From: Apiotrichum sp. Y4204
Lineage: Eukaryota > Basidiomycota > Tremellomycetes > Trichosporonales > Trichosporonaceae
Assembly (NCBI GenBank): GCA_025531455.1
Contig: JAMYHL010000017.1
Location: 558,001 to 622,000, forward strand
Length of the DNA: 64,000 nt
Direction: 5' to 3'
The notes below the pieces were generated by a model, which saw nothing but the letters and a program-made list of their open reading frames with translations, had not been told where the DNA came from and searched no databases. The stretch's first letter is position 1, and every line of letters begins with the position of its first letter. This document shows, piece by piece, positions 44,718 through 55,800 of the stretch. A program made the translations under genes and the position numbers.

Positions 44718-45712
44718 GGGTTGGGTCCTCGGCCCAGGAATCTGGCACTCGTCGAGTCGAGGGCAGAGTAGACATATACATCAGCGGTTACTGCCTCTAT
44801 GATGCATCGATACCAACCAGTAACGAAGCCGCAAGACATCCGATGTGTCGTATATCGTATCCGACGGTAACGTCGTGAAATCCATGTCGCGTCTCGGGTG
44901 CCAACGCGTGAACCCACCGCTCCACCCGTTTGAGATGTGATACTAGGCATCACATTCCGCATCTCGTCGTGGTCAAACCCCAAGATAAAACACCTTGATC
45001 TCCATCCCGAGCACGTGTCTGCATCGCTTGCCGACGCCTCGAGATTACAGATGACAGATTCCAGATGGCCAGATTACTGAAGTACTGAAACTGATCTGCG
45101 GTTCCGAGGCACATGTCTTGATGGCGTAAAGCACGACGCGGATGATGACAGCCACCAAGGGGCCAGCGAGCTCTCAAGCTCAGCTAGCTCAGGATTGTAG
45201 CCGAGCCGTGGAATGTGAAGCGGAGTGATGTAAGCAACGGAAGCAAGCAACCCTGCAGCCCCAGACAACTGTAGCTGCAGCTGCACAGTTCAGGAACGCA
45301 CGGCCTGGCCACGCCTCTGGCGACAACAGGGGGTGGCAAGCTGGCAAGGGCAAGTAGTGGAGCGCAGCGTTCAAGATTCAGAACACGCGACTGGGCTGCG
45401 GGGATGACGGCACACCTGGGGTCGTGCTTGGGGTCTCCCGGGCGGCAAGCAATCCCGCTCCACCCTGGCCCCACACACTCTTCCGAGCGCTCCACACCCT
45501 ACCATGTGCCTATCCCAGCCATTGATAGATCTCTGCGCTGGAATCCATTCCGCCCAGCACAGGCACCGTGTGTGCTGTGTTGTGTCGTCGGGCTAGTGCC
45601 TCAAATGAAGTGCATGATTACTACAGAAATGGTGTGAGGAATGCCGGGCTGCTAAGACTGGATGGAAGGTCCTGAATGTGAATAGTATCCGAGGATCCGA
45701 GGGATCCGAGGG

Positions 45713-45760
45713 ATTAGTGTTGCGAGGAGATTAGCATTAGTGCGTATTAGAGCTGATTAG
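45713..45760. repeat. Cluster of five ATTAG boxes
   Basis: ATTAG occurs at 45713, 45730, 45736, 45746 and 45756 within 48 bp, all on the same strand. It may be a homotypic transcription-factor site cluster (CTAAT/homeodomain-like core). Confidence 0.6.
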
Positions 45761-48700
45761 TCGACTTTCACCATCCATCCCACTTTTACAAACGCTTGGC
45801 CGGCCAGGACTTGGGTCCTCAGGGAACCACCTCCGATCCTGTCGATCTGGCGATCCATGACCGACGGAATGGCGAGCCGGGAAGGGAGGAAACTTGATCC
45901 ATTGACCTTGTCAATTGTCAAGACCCTTCTCAGTTGTCCTCGGTGCGAAACGTGCTCCACCGAACATCGTTGCTCTTACATCTTACGATTTTGCGACCCT
46001 TGAATGAACCCTTCTGAATTTCTTGAGCCCCTGTTCAGCTTGCATCCTGTCCAACGACCGGGCATCTACAGATCTCCGCAACCAGAGACCGGAGGACTTC
46101 GAACAGGGCCGGAGGACCTCGGACACGGATTCGGACACGGGGAGCGCCCACTCTCCGCAAGCGGAGTCGGACTCGGACCTGGGACTCGGACCGCGATCCC
46201 GGATCGGAAAGTGGCACTCGATTCCGGGAATTGAAAGTCGTATTAGCTCGGACACGGAGTTTTGGGCGAGGTTAGTAAACCCTTTATCCCCGCGCGCCAG
46301 TTGATTTGAGACTTTCGAAACTTTGAGACTTTGAGACTTTTTACTTTCGGACTTTGGCGTTTTCCGGTGTTTGAGATGTGCGTCGGAGGATTCTAGGTTT
46401 TCTGAGCCCTCGATCGCCGATCACGCGTTGCTTGTTGCTCGATGCTAGTTGTTTGATGTTTGTTGCTCGTTGCTCAGATGCGGGCGAGAGGCGGCGGAAA
46501 ACGTCCACCTAGACGGCCGCGGAGATGGATTTTGCGAAGAAGTTCGATTCGCGCCCTTCTCTCGGACCATGGATGAGATGTAGCTTCACGAGATGGAAGG
46601 CAAGGATGGCGCTCATGGCGCTCCACGGGGGTCTTGAGCCAACAGGCCTGGACTCGTCGGGAGTGAGTGGCGCGAGTGAGTGTGGCGCTGAACGTGGATA
46701 AGACAAGGCGGCAGATCACCGAGGGCGGCAGCACGTCAACTGCAAGGTCGCGGCCTGCCGGTCTGCTTTTCCGTGCGTGCAGTGACAAACCTTCATCCCT
46801 TGGCAGCAACACGCTGCAAGGAACGCCTGCTCGGTGATCAGTGACTCGTCGACGCGACGATGACTGAATTGTGAATTGCATCAACACGCATCCCTGGCCC
46901 GGCCGACTCGGCAGATCGGCATCCACGTCCTTGATGGCCTTGATGATCGCGAGTGAACATGTGAATGGAGGACACGAAGCGAAGTGCAATTCACCCCTGC
47001 CCTGGAGGGTTGTGAGCTTGTGATCCGGAGCTCCGACCTGGCCTCGGGCTCGGCACGCGGCACGGACGCGTCGATCAGTCACACGACAGCACTTGTCCGC
47101 TTCACCTATAGCAGTGCCTTTCCTTTTACTATTCACTTATTGCTTTAACCTCTTTACTTTCAAGGTAAATGATCTCCGAGTGTCGGCACCGGTACGCGTC
47201 AACAGTAGGGAGTTACGAGCTGGGAGGGATACACATGAGCATGTGGGTGCGGGGATAGATGGCTCTACCGCATCGGTAAAGGTGAGAAGATGCATGCTGT
47301 TCTCCATTCCGAACGATCAGGTATGTACACGACGGTCCCGGTATCAGCGGCCGTTCAGAGATCAGCAGTGGGCCGGCCTCAACGGCGGTCTCGGAATCGG
47401 CGGCGATCTCGGCATCGACGGCGGTCCCGCAACGATGACAACCATCGCTCCGGTACGACCGGTGAAAGCGATAGCAACGTTACGTGTATACTCAAGGGGA
47501 TAGTGGGTAGCTGTCGCAGTTGTAGTCGTAGTCGTGGTCATGGTTGGTCGTGATCATGATCAGAATGAGGGAAGGAACGTCCTCTCACCGAGCTCTGGGC
47601 ACGTTCTGGACCCAAAATCAGGTGCACACGACTTGCGGGTTCTCACTACCAACGTTATCGCCCACGACGCGCCCCTGTGCGTGCCAGCATACTGTATATC
47701 TGCCTGCCGCGGCTATCACGGCGCCGTCATACTGACATGCAGATGTGGTCGAGGGAGCGATGTGTGGTCGCCGCAAGGCCGCATGGCCGCACCGCAGCAC
47801 GCAATACCGCAGTACCTCGTCATTGTGCCACACGCCCCATCATTGTGCCACTCTGCCACTGTGCCACAGTATCACTTTTACTGTCCCAGTCCGAATCAGG
47901 TGTTCGGCAGTATACGACGTGGTTTGTCCGCCGCTTCCCATGCGCAGTGTGCGTTCTTACAGTGTGGGAGTTCTCACACGCTGCGTCCTGCCTGATGCAT
48001 GCCGTATTTGTCTACTGGATGTGCAGTGTGGCGGCGCGCGACGTGGCGGCTGCCACAGATATCTCTCTGAATGAGGCAGGGTTGGGGGTTGGGGGCTGGT
48101 GGCTGGTGACTCAGGGGGATCAGCGTAGTGGATCAGCGTGGGTCAAGGGGCGATCACACAAACGACTTGAGGATCGGCGGGTTCGGACAGGCAGCATGTT
48201 TGGACCAAATGGATCCGAGGATCGACGGGAACGCTCCGGGTATCGTGCGGATCAATATGCGGCCGCAGTAACGCAGTAAATCTTGATATCTTGGGTGCAT
48301 TAGTGGAACAGCGTGCCAAGGCGGCATGCGGGGTAGCAGGCGTATGACTCGGCGCTGTACAACGTATAGCGGCCGTTATCTGCCAAGTGCCAAGTGCCAA
48401 GTATGGAATGACAGGGCGGAGATGCATTGCAGAGTGGTCCATGCTGGCATGCTGATACTCGGCCATTGGCATGTGGTGGGGTGGTGCTGGCCCGCTGGTG
48501 CTGGCGCGCCGACGATCAGTTACCAGGGAAGCTTGGCAGGGAAAACAACCGGCCAACCGGCAGGGAAAAAGAAACACAGGCTCAAAGCTGAAAAGCTGAA
48601 AAAGCAAAGTTCAACAGGCCGAGCTTTCGGCGCGTAGAGCCCTCGTCAGGAAGGATGCCGGGCCGTGCCGGGCCGTGTGTGTGGCTCCTATCTGCGCGCA

Positions 48701-49650
48701 CACAGCTGATCAGTCGCAAAGTTGCCTTTGGCACATGCTATGGTTGTTCTTCGGTCCCGCGGTCACTGCTGCCAACGCGCTGCGTTCGCTTCCGTCGGCA
48801 GGAGACGCGTCGCAGAGCGCGCAGTGCGCGCAGAGCTTAATCCTAGTGCGGAGATCTGTGTGCAGGACCTGAAATGTAACCTGCACAGTTTAATTAAGAG
48901 TGCAGCACGCGTTCGAACTCGCTAGTCGCTTAGCGCTGCATGAATGGACAAAGTCGACTCGCTACTCGCGACTTGAAAATTAAGAACAGTACATGATAGG
49001 ATGCGAAACTGGGACGCCGAGGTTGGCGGGCAGGGCACGCAGATCACACCCCGCCCTTCATGGGCTCCTGGCTGTTAATCACACAAGCGAATGCAATGTG
49101 GCGCCATAGGGCCCAACGCCACGGGGTAGCTCCGGGATCCAACGCACCTATCTTCAGTAGCCTGCTATAGCCTGTTATCCTGTTTTGTGAGCGTCGGCAC
49201 GCTCGGCAGCAGTAGTGTGCTCGGCGTTCATTGGGCCGTCGGGACGCGATAGTTGACCGATCCACCAGGCCCTGGACGGCGCAAGGGGACGCGGGCCGAT
49301 ATGAGATTGAGTAGGCAAGGGGGTGGCGTGTGTGGCCGTCGCGTCGCGCCACACCACGCATCGCGCGATACTTTGTCGGCCGTACCGCCCACCAAGCCCA
49401 TCGAGTAGCCTGGAAAACTGATAGACGACAGAAATTTTTGCACAAGCAAACATCAATCACGGCCGCTCGGTCCGTGTTGGCCGAGAGGGAGGGAATGTGG
49501 GCGCCCCACGAGCCACGCGCCGGCATGGATTCAACTGATCGCAGCTATTAGTCGAGGCCACTCTACGACCGAGGCCGAGGTGCCACGAATGCTGGAGATG
49601 ACAGTGGCGACGACGGCGGTGACGGTGACGGTGACACCGACGTCTGGCTG

Positions 49651-49690
49651 ACATCTCATTCTATCTCAGGCTATCTCATACCATCTCATA
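49651..49690. repeat. Four exact-phase 10-bp units with core ATCTCA
   Basis: Units begin at 49651, 49661, 49671 and 49681; each carries ATCTCA at unit positions 3-8 with flanking variation. The 10-bp period matches one helical turn. Confidence 0.75.
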
Positions 49691-50862
49691 CAGTTCGTCT
49701 GCAGCTAATACTGTAGGTCATTATTGCACCCATGACTTAATAAATGAAGAGAACAATGGTTGCTGGTCGTCGTGGCCCGGCACGGCAACGTCAGTGCATA
49801 GTGTCTGGACCCAATCGCAACGTGGCTTGTCGAGCGGCGCATGCCGTGTCGGGGTCGGGGGCAACGGCATCCGTGGCCGGCTGTGGATGTAGTTGCTGGG
49901 CTTTGCGGCGTAACCGCCACGCGCCACGCGTGGTGGCACCATAGCACAATGGCCAGTGGTCAGTGGTCAATGGCACCGTGGCACTGGCGGCGCTGGCAGC
50001 AGCGGACTTTGGGCGCTCGGAGCCCTCCCGATATGGGATTGGATCGGTGCCGGAGTGATCGCTGGATTGCTGTCCAGACCGCATCGGCTTTGCTATGGTA
50101 CTGTATTGATGGCACTATGAGGCATGGTAGCCACGCCGTGTGTCGGGGCGTGCCGATGCCGACACCGGTCCGGACTCGCTCTCGGCCGCTCGGGCGTTGC
50201 GAGGTGCCGACCTCGCGATCTATTGTCATATCATAGTAGCATGCTGTCAGCTGGTCGCGGTCGTGAGGAGGACATTGAGGACAATGGTACAATGGCATGC
50301 CGTGGCCCCGATTGGGGCTGTCGTCAGTGCGCAATTCTAGCCTTTATTGTGGAGTCCCGATTGGGACAAGGAACAATGTAGAGATATCTGACAGATGTAA
50401 CCGGTGACGAACAGAGCTACATTCATACCGCCACGATGAGTCGCGCTGGTCATGTTGGGGGCATGTTGGTGCTTTGAGGCCAAAGCGCAGACGCATTAAT
50501 AGCCACCACAATAAACTGTCTGATGCTAATGGCGTTGCGTAACTACAAATCGATGAGGCACCACAAATCGAGGCTGAGAGGCACAATGCATGACTCACTC
50601 ATCATATCTGTCTTCACAATGAGACAGCAGATAGTTGCATGGTTGATTTGTATTCCACACGTTCCACACGATTCCACACAATGAATAAGCCACCACAGAG
50701 GTGAATAATGGATTATTGACTCGGGACCTCGGGACCTCGGCCGCTCGGGCCTCGGTGGCTGTGTGGCCGATATGAGACACCGCATTGCCGGCCCGCCGTC
50801 GCGTCGTGCTAGCACTAGTGCTACCAGTAGTGCTAGTGGCCTAGTGGGCCACCAGTCGCCGA

Positions 50863-50906
50863 GCCACCGAAATGGCCACCGAAATGGCCACCGAAATGGC
50901 CACCGA
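50863..50906. repeat. 12-bp tandem repeat GCCACCGAAATG (3.6 copies)
   Basis: Perfect units at 50863, 50875 and 50887, plus a partial fourth at 50899. Just upstream is a palindromic AGCACTAGTGCT (50811-50822). The repeat reads in frame as a tetrapeptide, but no gene is supported. Confidence 0.85.
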
Positions 50907-52209
50907 AGCCTCACGGCCTTGACATGGCATACGAGGCACGCGGCCCACCGGCAGCCGGCAGCCGGCCGGCGGGGCAGGTAGCGAGGCTGGCTGACATTTG
51001 GAAGCTAGCCCGACACGGAGATTGGCGCCGATGCCGTCCAGCCCGCGTACGCGAAACCGAACATGCGCGTATGCATCTCCGTTGTGCTGTCGACAAATCC
51101 ATTTTTCCGGTCGCTTCATGGATCATGGATGCATATGCTTCAATGGACGCCCGATACGCACAGATCCCCGCCTATACCCGCTGTGCGCTGCGTGTGGTGC
51201 AAAGAACGTTGGCAGATTGTACCCCGCAGCCACGGGGCGTTACGGCCAGAAACAGAACTGCGCCGCGGCCAGCACTGTTCTATTGTAGCGTTCGGTTTCA
51301 CAGTCAGTCTCCCATGTAAAATAGTATCCTCCAAGGGGTGGGTGTTCTAGTGTTCGAGTGGAAGCTTGTTGCTGGGGCTAGTGGTTGTCGGCCCCCGAGG
51401 ATGCCAGCCCACTCAGTCAAACCGGCCAAGGACCCGCCAAGGAGGGCCACCCACTACTAAGCACTCTGGATCCCCTCACCCTGCAGAGTGATCGACAGAT
51501 TCCGCTCTTCTGCTTATGCACCTGGCTGCCCTACTACCAAGCAAGCGTCTCGGCGCTGGGAGCCCGCCGGTCGCTGCAGTGAATGTACCCTTCGGCTGTG
51601 GTGGCCCCTCTCTCGTAAGCCTCGAAAATGGAGAAAAAGTGCGCCACCCGCGCCCGGGTGGCGCCCCCTCCCTCTCACTGGCGCCCCTGGGCTGTGAATT
51701 TTTAGCAGGTTTTTTTCATTGTGCATTTTTTATTTTTATTTTTCTTTCTTTCTTTGTCTAGCCCGCCGGCCGGCTTGCCTTGGCTCGCCCACCGAGCCTC
51801 GGGCGGCCCACCGTGTCGTCCGAGGTGCGACTACGAGCTTGGGCCTACGCAGCACAATACTCGATGCCGACCTCGGGCCCTTGCCCCCTCCCCTTGGGCT
51901 TCAATAGCTGCATGCCGCCTGCGGCCTGCGGGCACGGGCGCCACGGCCGGCGGGTCGGCTGAGGATGTCCGCATCGGCATACCCAGACTGGTTCGTGCGA
52001 TCCACGGGCATACGGCCCGAGGCCGCAGACTGTGTGTGTCCAACTCTCTTGTCAGCACCGGGGCCGAGGGGGAGGGAACACGATCGCATGCAGCCAGAAT
52101 ACCACACAGATCACACACAGGATCAGCAAGCAAAAGGATGTGCAGGATTGCTACCCACACAGGATCCACAGGATCGACATTCTATCTACTGCTCTACCAA
52201 CTCGAAGAG

Positions 52210-52216
52210 TATAATA
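52210..52216 (+). promoter_or_regulatory. TATA-like box of the lone desert ORF
   Basis: TATAATA 187 nt upstream of ATG 52403, followed by a CT-rich initiator-like block (52226-52255). Confidence 0.4.
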
Positions 52217-52402
52217 GTACACGGTCTCATTCCTCTTCACCTCCTCCCCCCAGCCACAACAACATCGACCTAGCTGTCCAAGAACAAGAGACCACCACAT
52301 CTACACACCATCATCTTATTATCGAGGTTGTCACCACTGCCTCACCGTAACACACCGCACACCATCACCACTACCGCCACTACCGCCACTGCCACTGGCA
52401 CA

Positions 52403-52831
52403 ATGTCTCCCTCCCACGTCGTACCGCGGCACACCCGCGTCGCATCACACGCCCTCCACTTCCAGATGCCCGTTCTTCCGTCGCCGACGCCCCCCTCACT
52501 GCTCAAGCGCCAGAACTCGAGCAGCCCGACCGCCATGTGGGCCAGCCCGAACCTGGTCTCGCGCGCGTCCTTCTGCTCCACCTCCTCCACCCAGTCGCGC
52601 TACCCTGTCGCGCCCCTCTCCCCGCGGTGCCCCCCCGCTACGAAGCCGTCTGGTGTCGTGGCGCCCACACACCGCCGCTCGGACTCCGCGCCCTCGTCCC
52701 TCTCGTGCTCCCCCGTCGTGCCCCCGCTCGACTCTACGCCCCGCCGCGATGGCCCTGCCCGCGGTGTCCGCACGCTCGTCGTCGATGAATACGACGCCGA
52801 GTTCTCCCTCGGTATGGAGATCAACGAATAA
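52403..52831 (+). CDS. Small Ser/Pro-rich hypothetical protein, isolated in the gene desert
   Basis: A single-exon ORF of 142 residues, with strong third-position C/G codon bias like the housekeeping genes and unlike the surrounding desert. It is rich in Ser, Pro and Arg and probably disordered, with many SP/TP/RRxS phosphorylation-type sites (LPSPTPPSLLKRQNSSSP; APTHRRSDSAPSSLS). The C-terminus is distinct and acidic (RTLVVDEYDAEFSLGMEINE), suggesting a short docking motif. No domain was recognised. The 5' UTR includes CACTACCGC-type 9-bp repeats (52366-52397). The nearest genes are 7.7 kb upstream and 6.9 kb downstream. A regulator with a very large promoter is the working inference; a chance ORF is the alternative. 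Confidence 0.6.
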   Translation: MSPSHVVPRHTRVASHALHFQMPVLPSPTPPSLLKRQNSSSPTAMWASPNLVSRASFCSTSSTQSRYPVAPLSPRCPPATKPSGVVAPTHRRSDSAPSSLSCSPVVPPLDSTPRRDGPARGVRTLVVDEYDAEFSLGMEINE

Positions 52832-55800
52832 GCCACTCCATTATCCAACGACCGAGGACGCGAACGATACGACTTGCACGAGCATGAGCATGAGCATTAC
52901 CACACATTCACCAGCATAGGGACCACGGGATTATTGCACGACACACCACCACACCATTCCATTGTAGCATCCGGCATTCATCACATCATCTGTACACTAC
53001 CATTGCATAGCGGCGAGAAGAAGGAAGCAGAAGTACAGTAGCTGTTGTGTAGGATTTAATGCCACTTGATCACCTTGATCGCACACTACTTTTTGCAGCA
53101 GCACACTGCATCTCAACTGATCACTTGCGACTGACTAAGCTCACATTACGACCAGGCTCTCTGGCCTGACGCTCTGGATCGAGCTGGACCAGGTGGGTCG
53201 CTGATCGGACAGCTCCACCATGCATGTCATCTGCTCCATACGGAATAACCACTAGCTCTCGACTCGCCGTCCACCTGGCCACCTGACATGTGGATTAGTG
53301 GACGCAAGCATCGGCTAGTGCAAGTGGGGTCTTCATCGGCGGCGCGAAATGCACGTGTGGGGTGTTGTGGTGCGGTGCCACTAGTACTGAGTGGTTGTCT
53401 CTCTGCTGGTGCAGGTTTCGGTACCGTGACGAATGGAAATCCGGCGTATAATTGTGTCGTACACTACCCAGCACAATATCCGACGCCTAACCCCGTAGCG
53501 CCGGTGGCTCCATGCATATCTTGCATTCGTGATGTGCGCATGTTCCTTCCCCCTGCCGAGCTGCTGAGCTGCTGAACGTGTGTACCCGCCCTGGGTGTGC
53601 GATCTGGAGGGCGTGCGACGCTGGGTATGCACTGCGTACTTCTAATTCTGTCGCAGAACTGCATTACGTTGGTCGACATTTTCCTCTGTTGGCAGTCTTG
53701 GAAGTTAGTAGGAGCCCAGGGTGGGTCCAGCAGCCGGGAGTGAGTGATCCAGGATGACCCGGGAGAGGGCCCCAGGAGAGGGACCCAGGAGAGTAGAGTT
53801 TGCTTGGAATGGGGCAAGACAGGGGGAACAAGGTTGGACACAGATTGCGGGCACTATCACGCCCAGGCACAAAACGCCACTGGCAGCACCTGACTCGATG
53901 CACTGGATATCGGATCTCAGCTCGTTCAGGCTTGCAGTGGTACAGTGGTGCGGTGGCAGAACCATGGTAGAACTTTGTAACTGGTAGAAGCATTTGGAAC
54001 TCGACCTTCTGCTGGGGGCGGAAGGATAGTTTGGCCGTCGCCATTGTATGGCCGCTTGCTACGTACACAGCGGGTCGTATCGCTCGTAATCGGTGGCAAT
54101 GATCAGGAATCGGTGCCGTGCCAAAGATGGGGCCCACAGGAAAAGGCTACTGTTTACAGTCACATCCGCAGCGACAGCCAGCGGCGCTCTCCACACCATC
54201 CAGTGATCGATGTGGGGCCATCGCGGGGCTGCCTTGAAGTCGGTGGTCGCCGCGATCGTGGCGACGCTGATTGGCGTGGTTTCAGCTGGAGGATCGATGA
54301 TGTCGCACGCTGACCGGTGCTCGCCGCTGTTACTGTTGTCGAGAACATGCATCCCGCTCAGTGGTACCCGCACTCGACCCGCCTCGCACGCACATACATA
54401 CTCCCACATGGCTGGCCAAACAAGCTGCCCGATCGCAGCTACTGTAACTACGCACAGCGCCAATTTATGACCCATGATTCAGAGGACAAAGGATTTTCCA
54501 ACTCAACGACGTAACCCAACAATCGGAGGTGATCCGTGCCTCCTCTGGCGCTGTATCTTCGATACCGCGGTTCGTTTTCTGCCTGATTCCTCCATATCAA
54601 GTCGCGTGATACTGTTCTGCCACACTGGCCAGAACAGTCGGTGTTCGCCAGGCACCATTGGAATTGGTACCCCATAGCAGTCTGCGATCTTGAAGGGCGG
54701 GGCGAGCCGCTCACCACATGCATCGATGAGCGTCTAGACTACTGCTACCGGTTGGTGCGCTAGCCACCGGGGTGTACTTTTACTTGCCGCTATCTTTGGG
54801 GAAACGCTTATCGGCGCCACGGACAGACCGCAGAGTAGCCGCTCGAGGGGCGTCGGCGCCACTCTCAGCGTATTGTCCTGACTCGAGCTTGTTGGACGGT
54901 CAGGAATGCCCTGCCCGCGGCCAGGTTGAGTAGATGGCCGATATCGCCTTTCGTAACGATGCTGATGGACGCGAGTACTCCGATTCGCCGCGGCTCGGTG
55001 ATCTAAAGCCGTACGCCAAGTGGTAATGCGGCTCGGCCCCGCGTGCTTGAAGACCGAAAAGGCTGCAGAGTTCACGTCGTGTGGGTTTAATTGTTCATCC
55101 TTGGCCGTGGCGCAGGTAGAGTTTCCCGTGTAGGCACACTCCTGCCAAGACCGATACCAATGCGGACACCGGGGGTCTTGAGTGATTTGTGTTTAAAACC
55201 AGGCCTGGAGTGATAGCACACCGACACGGGTTTGTGTGGCTTGTGGCTTGCAAGCTTGTAGCTTGTAGTGTGTAGTCTGTAGCTTGTTGACCCGATTTCC
55301 GTGATTTTGCTTCCTGATCGGCTAATGGGCGTGCCTGTCAGGGAAAATGCACGGACTGAGGGGGCCGGTCGCGCCTAAAGGATCACCAGGCACGTGAAAA
55401 TCCGAAACAGCCAATCACAGGGGCGTAGATTCTCCATCCCCGCACCGGGTCTCCGCACTTTGTGTTCCACGAGCGCCAGATCGCCGGATCGGCGACCCTG
55501 GAACAGACCGTTGTTAGCCGTCAGGCAGCGTCGGGAATGCTTGCGCGCTTGCGTCCCTTTGGTACCTTTGGTTCCTTGGCTCGGCACAATACACGGAAGT
55601 TTCATCCTCCCCCACACTGACCGCGATTCCGGACCGTTCTTGTATTGTGGAGGTCTGGATCAACGGATCGCGTTAGTCAAAAGTCGCGCAGCCGGCGTAT
55701 ACCGCGCCGACCAGACCCAATGGGAATGGAGGAGATCCCCAGATCCGCAGACGCCAGATCGCGGATCGGGCGGTGGATCTTTGGACCGATTGAGTGGTCT

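Larger units (their letters stand above)
44718..52209. other. 7.5-kb gene desert (left part)
   Basis: No ORF here has recognisable domains, splice architecture or the C/G-ending codon bias of neighbours. The largest is 220 codons (46474-47136, minus). No reverse transcriptase, integrase, LTR or terminal-repeat structure was seen. Short motif clusters are frequent: GATCCGAGG units near 45688-45712; ATTAG cluster 45713-45760; TCGGAC units 46118-46190; GAGACTTT units 46306-46340; TGTGCCAC units 47823-47868; GCCAAGT units 48380-48402; 10-bp ATCTCA units 49651-49690; 12-bp units 50863-50906; a T/C-rich tract 51710-51757. It could be a large upstream regulatory region of the 52403 gene, an lncRNA locus, or centromere-like DNA. 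Confidence 0.5.

Noticed and set aside
46474..47136. 220-codon minus-strand ORF in the gene desert
   Set aside because: No codon bias like neighbours, no recognised domain, and overlapping ORFs of similar quality in other frames.
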